Origin: Cyprinodon diabolis
Lineage: Eukaryota > Chordata > Actinopteri > Cyprinodontiformes > Cyprinodontidae
Assembly: GCA_030533445.1 (NCBI GenBank)
Contig: CM060073.1
Coordinates: 36,473,428-36,537,427, forward strand
Length of the DNA stretch: 64,000 nucleotides
Direction of reading: 5' to 3'
A model generated the notes under the pieces. That model did not search any database. It was not told the DNA's origin and worked only from the letters and a program-made list of their open reading frames with translations. This document shows, one piece after another, positions 25,259-35,900 of the stretch (positions are counted from its first letter, which is position 1; each line of letters begins with the position of its first letter). The translations under genes were made by a program, and so were the position numbers.

Positions 25259-25322
25259 GTGCAGGCATCCCCAACCTCGGCCCTCGAGGCCCGCTGTCCT
25301 GCAGGTTTTAGAGGCTTTTAGG
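25259..25322 (+). repeat. Palindromic-family repeat, left arm
   Basis: Reads GTGCAGGCATCCCCAACCTC, then 'GGCCCTCGAGGCCCGCTGTC' and 'CTGCAGGTTTTAGAGG'. This is the left end of the same short repeat family as 779-950 (ends 'GGTCCTCGAGG...CTGTCCTGCAGGTTTTAGA'). The rest of the element is absent or unrecognisable. Confidence 0.5.
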
Positions 25323-28300
25323 TTAATCCTTTTGAATTATTGTAGATCGTTTTACGTCATTTTAGAAAATAAACACCCTTCTACACAGGATGACATGTGT
25401 CTGCTACCTTTCTTCTGCCACTTTTGCCCAGCTATCCCCCACAGTCAACCCCAGGACAATATAAACATGATTAACAACTATGCATGCATGCAGTCATACC
25501 CAAGCATAATTTAAAGATACTCATTTCCCTAACAGCTAGGATTTTTAACATAAAATGAAGCAGATATACCCAGAAACAATCAGCAACTGCAAAAGGGAGA
25601 TTTGGGAAGTGTATGCAGAGAGACCCAAGGCTATGATTCAAACTCAGGAGCGTCCTCATGCTGATGGTATGGCAGACCCCTTTCTGTAAGCCTTCCCCAG
25701 TGAAGCTTTGGCTCCAGTGTAGCTTACCACCATCAGTGTGTGAAGCAGGTTGGAATCCCTGGACTTGATCAAGCACAATGTCAATACAGGTCATTTAACA
25801 TTAAAAGTGTATTTTTATGTTTTTCACCATATTGTTCCAAAGTTGTTACAATTCAACGAGTCTATTAAATAACACCATTAAAAAAAATAGCGAGTGAGAA
25901 TAAGAATTTTTTATATTATTCAGATAAAGGTTTTATGAAGTGTTAAGCCTTTGAGACCAACTATGCAGGATGAATAATAAATATAGCTACCAAACAAATG
26001 ATCTATTGTATAAAGATGCAAACTACATGTAACCTTGTAAAAAAAAAGAAAATTATGAGAAAATCCTTCATCTCTCTCATTTCTTTTTTTTCTTTTTTTA
26101 CTGTATTTGATGTTTTTTCTTTTCTCATCAAATGCTAAAAAATGTATCACTCGAGGAAAGAAAAAAAAAAGATACTTAATACAATGTTATCTATATAGGT
26201 TGATATGAAAAAGAAAACTGAACCAGTTGAAGAGGAACTTCTTTTTTTCACTTAACAAGATTAAATTAAAGAAAAAAATTCCAATACTTTCCAGTGAAAC
26301 AACAGCTTTCCTTTTTCTGGGATAACATCTTGAACATTAAGTAAAGGATTTAGACATGCACCCCCACTCCCCTCTTTTCATCTTTAGAAACAGGAAAATA
26401 AAGCAATTGCAGAATCTATTGTATTAATTAAACAGCTACCCATGTTCCCATGTGGTTTCCAGGCACTTTGAAGATTTCTTCACAATAGACTTGCAGACTT
26501 AACCATTTACAAACTGAAGGAAGAAAGAAGATCTCTGATTTGATCACAATGCCACATGTTGGCAGATTGCAAGTGTGGAACCTCTATTGTAGAAGCAGAA
26601 ATCACCTCTCGGAAATGATGTCAAGAAAAATCTAGAGGAGAAAATGCTGCCAGCTAGTCCTCACAGAGAAGAAAAAAAGAAAGAAAACAAAGATAGAGAC
26701 TTTAAAAAAAAAATCTCTTTTTGCATTATTTTGCTTCAAGACAGTGAGATGTTCTTATCCTCCATTCATTGTTAGATTTGCGTGGGACTAGTCGGTGAAA
26801 AATAGCCCTTTGATAGCGATGGAAGAGGATATGGAGCTTTGCCAAAGAGGGCTTCAGAAGTTAATGGGCCAGTTTCTTTGCTGACAGTAAAATCTAGCCA
26901 ACAGCCATCCGTAGTCTCCAAAAGTGTTATCTGCTTCTGCAGTTTGGAAGATTATCTTTAAAAAGGAAAATTACAGTGTCAAGAACAAAAGAGATGCTTA
27001 AATGCAAAGGTTTTATCAACACTTAAAACCAGATGGAATTATCTCTGAGCTAAAGCTGATTTACGTAGAAAAACAGTTTAAACTATATTTTTCCAAGATG
27101 AATACTGTTGCTTTGAAATAGTCTCACAAGCATCAGAACTAGATTAAGCTTTGATTGCCTATACCTGTCTAAGTGAAATACTATGTTTCTAGTATCAATC
27201 ATTTGGTTTAAGATAAGGATATTTTTCTTGCTAAACAGTATTTCCGATACAGAGGAGATAATTAAGTCTTTTAATTTACTTAAACTAAAGAAAGGCATGG
27301 GTATCATATCAATTTGGGCTTTTTTATGATCAATGAAAAACTATATTTTACAGACTGTAACCAGCAAACAAGTCTTCACTCACTTTGTCTCTCTATCTAA
27401 CCTTTTTTTTTAAGTTTCTGTGTGTGTGCTGACACACGTACTATCACTGATATTTAGAAAATTGATAAATGATTCTTGGCAAGTTGTAATGAAACCACAC
27501 ATTTTTTGTAATCATCAGCAGTGTTCTGGCATTGGTCCCAGCTGGATATTTGACCACTCAGCTTGGCAGAAGTGGTTAAGCTCATCTAATTTAGTTTGTT
27601 TTACCAGCCCGGCATTTAAGCGTAGTCCATTAATTTTCAACAGGGGGATGTCAGGGCCATTCCAGAAACTAAATTTAAGGCTGCTTTATGTGTTCCAAGA
27701 TGAGCTTTGAGATGTTTTTGCTACTTGCAAACATCATTGTATCGAAAACATCTGTTTTAAGTCAACTTCCATTAACCTCAGTTAAGATTAAATAGTCACG
27801 ACACTAAACCCAAAAGCCCCTGAATGTAATTCATATGTGGACTAAGAGAATACCAACTAAGAAAATGCTCTTAATCTGACAAGTTCATGATGTAGCCGAT
27901 GCAGACTGGCACGTCTCCAATCATGGAAAAATGATCTGTTTTCCTACAATCACAAAAAGTATATTAAAATGATACATTACAGGATGCTAAAGCTTGAACA
28001 AAACTGTGTATTCAAACATAATGATTACTGATACACAATGCAAATAGTTTTGGACTTAATAAAGCAGGCTACCATAACAAATATATAATAGGTCCTTATG
28101 TTAACACTTGGAGGACCATGTTTGAAAGCTGATTAATTGAAATTACATCAACAAATAGAAATATGTTGCACTAAAGCTGAAAAAAAATTTTACTATATAA
28201 CCACAGCACCCTTGAGTGATATGTTGGATTAAAAGTAAAAAGTGTTTAAAAAACATTAGAAAGCTCTAAAAGTATAGGACATTCATGCCAGTGATAAGGG

Positions 28301-29899
28301 TACACTATGTAAAGCTCTTACGGACATGGCAGCTCTCAACTGTGATGCAGAGATGATGTGAAAGTAACCATGGTGCTGAGACAAGATTTATTTTCCTATA
28401 TTTAAAAAGGCTTCTACCCTCAACAGAAAATCAATTACAAAACTTTTTGCCAAGATATAAGTTTGACTGACGGGCAAGAGTTTTCCAAAACAGAGGTCTC
28501 AGAATGGTGGGCATTGTCACTTTGGTGCACATGTACAGTATGTGTTTGTTTCACATGGCTGCACGTGTTTTCAGCTCATCCTTCCCTGTAAATGTCTAGG
28601 CACAATGCCAGAATCTGCTTTAGAGCCCGAAACCTAGCCAATAAGCCACAAGCCATCAGCAGCCAGGTCAGATTAGCTTTCTGTCATTGCCACTGTGCTG
28701 ATAACACCACAATGAGTGGCACTTCCCTACCGCTATGTCACCTCGGCCATCCCACACTTGTCAGCCCTCCAATGGTCAGATAGTGTCTGTCAGTTAAAGA
28801 AGAGATAAAGGGGAAAGTCAAGAGGGGTGGTCTCCTCTGTTGGTTTAAAGCCACACTCAAAAGGTTTTTGTTACTGATGAGGGTCACTGAAGCAAAGAAC
28901 AGCCTTAAGACAAAAAGGGGAAGGGAAATTTGACTGGCACATTAGCTGGTGCCTCCATATCAGTCTGCTTAATTAGATCAGACAAGGGATCTCTTGAACT
29001 GTGAGAATGACCATCAGAAGAAGTACAGAGCAAAGTAATAAACGCGAGGAAATAACCAATGACGCTGTTTACCTCTATTTTTTTAGTTTAAAACGTAAAT
29101 TAATAATTACACTGTCATCACTCTTGTCATGAAATGTATGAATTGTCCTTATGTTGCTATTCGTAAGCTCTAATCACTATTTCTTTTAACTTTTCCCAGA
29201 CTTCTCTACCACAAGCAATTAAAATTTCATAAGTGGCTCATCACTTCTTTACACATATCGCTGATAATTAACCTGCTTGGATAACTTTGATAGAACGGTC
29301 TTCCTGGATAGACTTAGTCAATCTGTCAACAGGCATTAGTTGGAGCAGGATGAGACCCATGTCAAACATTACCTCTCTATTCCAGAACAGAAGCGAGTCT
29401 GCCAAACACTATTATTGAACTGGCACTACAAGAGCGTAACCTAGCCACCCTAGAAGTATTAAAGGTGCACGGTTAAGAAATATTAATGTCATATCCAATC
29501 AATCATCATTACCTCAGGGGAAAATCCTGTTTAAGGTTTAGAAGCATTAGCAATTTTTAGCTTTGGGAGTGTCAGGATTTCCTGCTCCTGAAATGTGCCT
29601 AACAATGAGCCCCGTCTCTGCCTGTCAAAATATTTTTGCCTTTTGTCCTGAGGAATCTGCTCAATACAGGCAGTTTTATCTTCATAATGTCAGCAGCAAA
29701 TTGGAAAAGGCAATGTCTCCACCTATAGGTGCCAGAAGAATATTACACGTACGAGCTGATGTGCTGTGTGAGAATTAGTGCAAAGGGTAAGCAGAGTGAG
29801 AACTAAATATAATTTAGCTTTGTTCAGTCACTGGCATGTGTTGACTTTTTTAACACTTTCAATGCAATTAATATAACTTTGGTCTGCTTTGTCCATAAT

Positions 29900-29930
<31 letters not shown>

Positions 29931-30054
29931 CAAAAAAAACTTACATGGTTACATTTTCTTTTAAGGTACACCCAAAGCAAATATCTTGGACTGCTTTAAT
30001 GTCCTCTACTGCATTAAAATAAAAAAACATCATACCAAAATACAAAATAAAACT
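25323..30054. other. Intergenic; several complex blocks, no gene
   Basis: No exon or RNA gene is supported. Blocks at about 26420-26960, 28560-28790, 29270-29480 and 29560-29780 are markedly more complex than the AT-rich background and are candidate conserved noncoding elements. The interval 25670-25790 contains 'GTAGCTTACCACCATCAGTG', which resembles a fish LINE/SINE 3' end fragment. Confidence 0.35.
29901..29930 (+). repeat. Poly-T tract, 30 T
   Basis: An uninterrupted run of 30 T followed by C and eight A. It could be the tail of a retro-inserted sequence on the minus strand or simple slippage. No source element is recognised to its right. Confidence 0.9.
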
Positions 30055-30106
30055 ACTATATAAAACATCATGTGAATTGGCGCTATACAAATAAACTGAA
30101 TTGAAT
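30055..30106 (+). repeat. LINE 3'-end fragment
   Basis: The sequence 'ATGTGAATTGGCGCTATACA' followed by 'AATAAACTGAATTGAAT' is the terminal untranslated sequence of the same fish LINE family as at 4575-4641. Only the tail survives. Confidence 0.65.
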
Positions 30107-30379
30107 CTTCTGCCTTAACATCAGCTTAAACAGTAGTAAAACAGGTGATACAGTGATCATTGATAAACTGGCAAAGGCTTAGTGAAATATTTTCATCGGC
30201 AGTGATACACTGAGAAAGTAGAGGAGAGTCTCTAACCAGAAACAAGACCAGAGGTCCCTGTTTGGTGCCAAGGGTGGTTCTGACACTACATGTGATACCA
30301 TTTTAAGTTAGTCCATCAAGTATGTTGTATATTAGAGTTCATTTTGAAATCCGAGCTCTTCCAAATTTCTGTTCCTGCT
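30107..30379. other. No recognised feature
   Basis: Short unassigned spacer between two LINE remnants. No coding or repeat signal that I can support. Confidence 0.4.
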
Positions 30380-30790
30380 CAGCAACTTGGGTCCACTGAC
30401 CAACTTCTCCTGGTTATCCCCAACCAACGGGAGCTTAGAGGGCCATCTCTATCAGGACTCCAGGTTATGGAACGCACTGCCATCACACCTTAGATGCCCC
30501 TACACTGGCCATTTTTAAAACTTATCCTTCCACAATGACTTTCAACCCCACTGAGACGTTCTTCTATTTTCATTTCTTTTATTTTCTTAATTTACCCTCT
30601 TTTATTATTAATTTTATCTGTTTTATTTCTCTGTCATATGTTATTGTTTTTATTCTGCATGTGTTATGGCTGTATTCTTGGCTTTATTAACCCACTGTAA
30701 TGTTTTTGGTTTTTTCATTGTCTTGATATCTTTGATGTACAGCAATTTGTTCAGCTTTGGCTGTTTTTGATGACGATATTAATAATGATT
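30380..30790 (+). pseudogene. 3' end of a LINE ORF2 and its UTR
   Basis: The plus strand reads 'AACGGGAGCTTAGAGGGCCA', 'CAGGTTATGGAACGCACTGC' and then 'CACTGGCCATTTTTAAAACT'. In peptide terms this recalls '...NRELRG...LWNALP...TFKTYL', the C-terminal signature of fish L2/CR1-like reverse transcriptases. Frameshifts break the reading frame. The following T-rich region to about 30780 is probably its 3' UTR. Confidence 0.6.
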
Positions 30791-32640
30791 TTGAATTTGT
30801 ACAAGGTTATAAAAACAAATTTTATTTTCCTCCTGGTCTTTTTTCGGAATGGTTCTAATGTAATAGATTGCAGGGAAGTACAGTATCATAATGTCCAAGT
30901 TTATTTGGCTTAGTGTCACTTTGTTTAATTTACTTCTTTACCACTATAGTAAGAGGCACATCAGCAGTGAGTTTACTATTGCTTTAATAGAATACAAAAT
31001 ATAATAATATATAATCAAAACTAATTCAACGTAGCCAATGAATTAACCCTGTGGAGCCCATATACCCTCCATCCCACTTGGAAAGCCCCATTGAAATCTA
31101 CAGTGAAAACATCACATAAATATTGCTAGTAAGTGAAAAACATTTCTGATTATCATGAAGCAATTTTAATACCCAACCATAAAAAATAGGAATTAACATG
31201 GCAGCACCCTAAATCATGGTTCATTTTAAAAATATTCACAAGTATTGCTTCATATTGCTACTGATTAACTGCAAAATTACTTCCACATAATCTAGATTAG
31301 ATTTTTTATAATTGGAGCTCTTTACCAATGCAGTTAAGGCTATGATAAATATAAACGTGTAACCAAATGGTACTATTGCTGCATAAATACTCCCTTCAAA
31401 AATATGGTGTTAACCTAAAAATGATATCCTAAAACAGTGTAATGCTTGATCTGCAAATTACAGTTTTTACACAAATAAAACTGTAAAAGCCATAAAAGCC
31501 TTAAAAAGACCCATTTTGATATTTAAATGTTGTTCATTATTGTTAAGGTAGTATTACATCACCTGTTGTTAGTTGTAAACAAACTGTTGTAAAAATTAAA
31601 ATTCAGCTCACATTAGATTTAAAACTATTGATTAAAACCCAATGTTTGTTAAATATGTCTGTTGCTGTGGATCATATTGGCTGCTAATTGAATTTGTAGT
31701 AGCATCATAAAAATATATTCATCATATAAAGACATGGATGTGGAATCTTTGCCGATGTCTGAACAGGTACATTATCATAAAAATTATGTACCCGTGATAA
31801 TAAACTGATGATGAAAAAATGATTTAACACTTGATTTGCAAATTTTGCTTGTTTTTTTAATGCCATAACAATGACGATAAAGACAAACAGAAACATTAAG
31901 AAGACATTTAAGTGCATAAAAGCTGTATTTGTAAGTTTTGAGTAAATACAAAAAGAAATGGCAAATAAAATAAGCATAGGACATATAAACATGTGAACTA
32001 AGAATTTACGTTTTCTATATAAATTCTTATATACAGTGTAGTAATGATGAACTTGAAATCTGTTGACATTATGAATTACACTGTTAAATTCTAGGAAAGA
32101 AGACTAGGGACCAAATGTAATGTAGGGTATCAACAATGGAACACACAGAATCCATACAGAAGTTTAACAGAAGAGAAAATCAACATCATTTTCACTTTTT
32201 TTTTTATCATTTTGTTCGGTTTCTTGCTCTGGTTTGTTTAATTAACCTGCAATGTATGTCAGTAGCAAATACAGCGCTCCAAAATAATGGAAGAGACACA
32301 AGATGATGATTACAAAGATGGTACCTGGTATATGGGTACGAATGGTGAGCAAAGGTATGCTTGTTATATGTGAGGATCAAAAAGGAGCACTGCAGTTAAA
32401 ACATGTTTGTTACTTAGAAGAAAAGCAAGTTTCCTATCATCTGCATCTCCACCCCCCCAATCCCCCATTTCAACTGCATGTTAAAAGAAAATAAGTTATT
32501 TTGGTCCAGGAAAAGGTCTTTACTATTTCACCCATAAAAAATAAGGCTGGGTAATTTCTGCATACTTGTGTTTTTCTCAAAAAAAAAAACAAAAAAAAAA
32601 AAAAAAAACATCAAAATAAAGAGTCAAACTTTACTCCATG
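30791..32640. other. AT-rich spacer downstream of the drebrin-like gene
   Basis: Very AT-rich, with no exon, RNA gene or defined mobile element. A run of A residues at about 32578-32608 borders the 3' end of the drebrin-like transcript. Confidence 0.4.
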
Positions 32641-32670
32641 CTTTCTTCGGAACAAGGAGCCTCATGTTTC

Positions 32671-32676
32671 TTTATT
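32671..32676 (-). promoter_or_regulatory. Candidate polyadenylation signal AATAAA
   Basis: On the minus strand this hexamer lies about 133 bases after the TAG stop of the drebrin-like gene, a normal distance for a short 3' UTR. Cleavage would fall about 15-25 bases further along. Confidence 0.55.
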
Positions 32677-32808
32677 CTTCCTACAGAAAAGAGAGCATAA
32701 AGTTTCAGTGGGAGGATTAAGGTAAAAACATGCAGAAACGAGATAGGATGTGTGTCCCTGAGTGTGTGAATGTGTGTGTAAGTGTACGTATAGAGTGCCT
32801 CTGCCTGC

Positions 32809-32945
32809 CTATATGGTCTCCACGTAATTAGCGGGGAATAAACCCTGACGACCATCTTTGCTCCACCCCCTCCACCAGGCTTTGTCCACCGTCTCCACGT
32901 CCCTTATGATGTCACCCGGTTCAAAGGAGATCTCGGATTCGTCCT
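32809..32945 (-). CDS. dbnl: Drebrin-like terminal exon: rest of SH3 domain and stop
   Basis: Encodes '[20 protein letters not shown]', '[20 protein letters not shown]' and 'VETI' then TAG. It has the SH3 ligand-binding WW pair, the GLFPANYV end and the acidic RT loop. DBNL ends '...GMFPANYVELIE', so this is a typical Abp1 family C-terminus. The acceptor is CCCACAG. Confidence 0.96.
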
Positions 32946-35900
32946 CTGTGGGAACCACAAGATAACATGGTGAAGACCAGATAATCACAGTGTAATTACT
33001 GCAAAACGGAGGCACTTTAAGTGCACATCTGTGGTAATTATCCTCCAAATGGCAGCTTACCTGCCTGGTAGTCATACAGAGCTCGGACGCACATATGTCG
33101 CTCGGATAAATCCTGGGGTGGACAGGAAAGTTTAAAATGAAAAAACAAAAAAAAAAAGGCTATAATCATGACATGCTGCATTTCTTGCTCAGCTAACATG
33201 ACACGTTCAAGAGAAAAGTTAAATGCTTCCAAGAAAACTGTCACAGATGGTTCAGTGAAAAGTTCTTGCAACTTTTTCCCAGCATGGTATGTTAGAACCT
33301 GTGCCATTAAATCATGATCTACAGCATTCATCCTTAGCTGTCCAAAAGCAAAATATCTCAGAAATATAAATTAAAATAACTATTTGATCCCATACACAAT
33401 TTGTAAGTTTGTCCCCTTTAGAATTTTGACACCTAAATAATAAAACAAAATTTCAGATTTAAAAACTGGTTTGCCATTGATCGTGTGTAATAAATGTTTT
33501 TCCCCTATAACCCAACAAGAATTCTGACACCAGGCACAAAAATTTCCCTTTTCCTGTACCTTTAAGAAATAACTTAACAGTTTTTTTTTTTTCTCTCACT
33601 TGTCACATAATCACTTTTTATCATATTTCTAAGAGCAGAAAAGCTGTACCTCCCCTGCTGTCAAACATGGAGGTAAAGACCTGGCGTCAGACTGATTATC
33701 CATTAAGGCCACACAGTGATCATACAGGAATGAAAAAAAAAACAAAAAAAACAAATGGAGCCACTAATTAATATATGTGGAACTCCTGGCCTTGGTTAGG
33801 ACCTTGAAGATGGATCATGGACACTCTAGGGAACATTACTTTAAAAAAAGTAAGTAGTACTCACTCTGCTGAATAAATATAACCAATTCCTCATCAAAGT
33901 AAATATGCAGTTACTTTTTTATGATCTTAAATGAATTTAAGTTAGAGAATTTATCCATCATGTTAGTAGAACATTTAAATACAACAGGAGCTTTAATTAT
34001 GGAATATATTGTTGAATTAGATAATTAATTAAAAGGACAACATTTCTGGAAACATTGAATACTAACCTGCACCATTTTGGTGTGTGTGGCTGGTCAAGTG
34101 AGTTGCAATATATTCATGTAGATGTGATTTTGTTTTTCGTTTGTAATAAAAGAACAATAAGACGTTTTAGCACTTTACATTTTTTTCACATTTACATTAA
34201 CTTGCTATAAAATAGCTATGAAGCTAAAAAAGTTATGCTTTTTAAGCAATTACATAAAAAAAAAAAAAAAAATTGCTTTGCAGTGGAATTATTCAGGGGT
34301 TATACTAATCCAAAAACATAAATAAATGAATAACACAAATATATCATCGCAGGTTTTCTGTGTGCAAAGAACCAGAACGAAAACCATAAAAGTTAAATCA
34401 GTATAAGACCAGTAGAACAAGGAACATGTCTTGATTAAAGCAAGGGGCTGTCAGTCAGCAATGAGGAGCTTCTTTATGTAACAGCTGCTTCTAAGCAACG
34501 ATATAGAGTCTTTCTTCCAGCACATAATAAGCAAATCACAGGAATATTTAGCCTTTGTCTATGGAGAGTGCTTTCCTTCGGAACAATTTCATTACATCAG
34601 TAGCTCTCCACCATCATCTCTCCTTTCAGTCTGTGTTCAAGGCCTGCTAAACACCCGCCCACATTTAAACTCTTCAGCCAATCAGCTTTATGTATGCGTA
34701 TCTTAGCTCCCTGCTCATCCATGCCCAAACTGCAGTAAAAATCTCTTCAAGATGCAGAAAAAGTGCTATATGAAAATTAGTGTTGCACCGATACCGATAC
34801 CAGTATCGGATGGGGTGCCGATACTGCCCTAAAATGGTGGTATCGGTATCGGCGAGTACCAACAAATAGGGCACCGATACCATTTTGAGGGCCATAAGTT
34901 TATTCAACTATTGTCACCCACTCCTGGTAGGCAATAAAAACTTTTTATTTTTATTATACAGTAGAACTTTTTATCAAAAAGTTCTACTGGATTCACTTTG
35001 TATTAGATATTTTCCTGCTTCACAAAGGTAGGCAGCAGCTTGACAAAGCCATGATGGCAATTATTTTACATTATTATGGTATCGGTATCGGCCGATACTG
35101 CACAGCCAGGTATCGGGTATCGGTATCGGGGCCAAAAAATGGCATTGGCGCAACACTAATGAAAATTCTATTTTACTGATTTAGTTGCAGTAACATGCTG
35201 CATTACTTTGCAAATGACATAAGAGCGCTGATTCTATCAACACTGGTCATGGATAGATCAACAGTATTACAAAGATCCAAAGCATATATCACCAGCAGAG
35301 AATAGTAGCTCAGAAAAAAATCTCATCTAAGTACTAGAGTGAATTATACAGTCTTTCAGTCGTAAAGGATTCATCTTTTGAAAATCTGACTTTTTCCTGT
35401 TAAAATGTGTTTGTTAGTATTGAGCTTCAATTAAAACTTGGAAAATCCAGATGTGAAAGTGGCTGGAGTTTATTGTTTGGGCTTGTGATTTTGATCTTTC
35501 TTCTGTATTGTTAATTGCAACAGAATGGTGACCTGTCCAGGGTTTACCCCAGCTGATGGATGACAATGATGTTTACAACCCTGACGGATGAAGCAGGATA
35601 AGATGGATGGATGGATGGATGGATGGATGGATGGATGGATGGATGGATGGATGGATGGATGGATGGATGGATGTGTGCCAACATTCTAATGTCGCCAATG
35701 CGAGTGAGAATTTTTTGTTCTCCTAAAATGATTCAATATTAAGATTTACTTTAAATATTACAGAAAATCTGCAAAGGAAAATTAAAAGTCAAGTTTGCTT
35801 GAAGAACAGATACAGCTCTTGTTTCTAAATTCTAATAAAGTTGTGACATTTATTTTAAACATTTTCTTACGATTTTTGTTCAGACATATGCGTTAAAATA

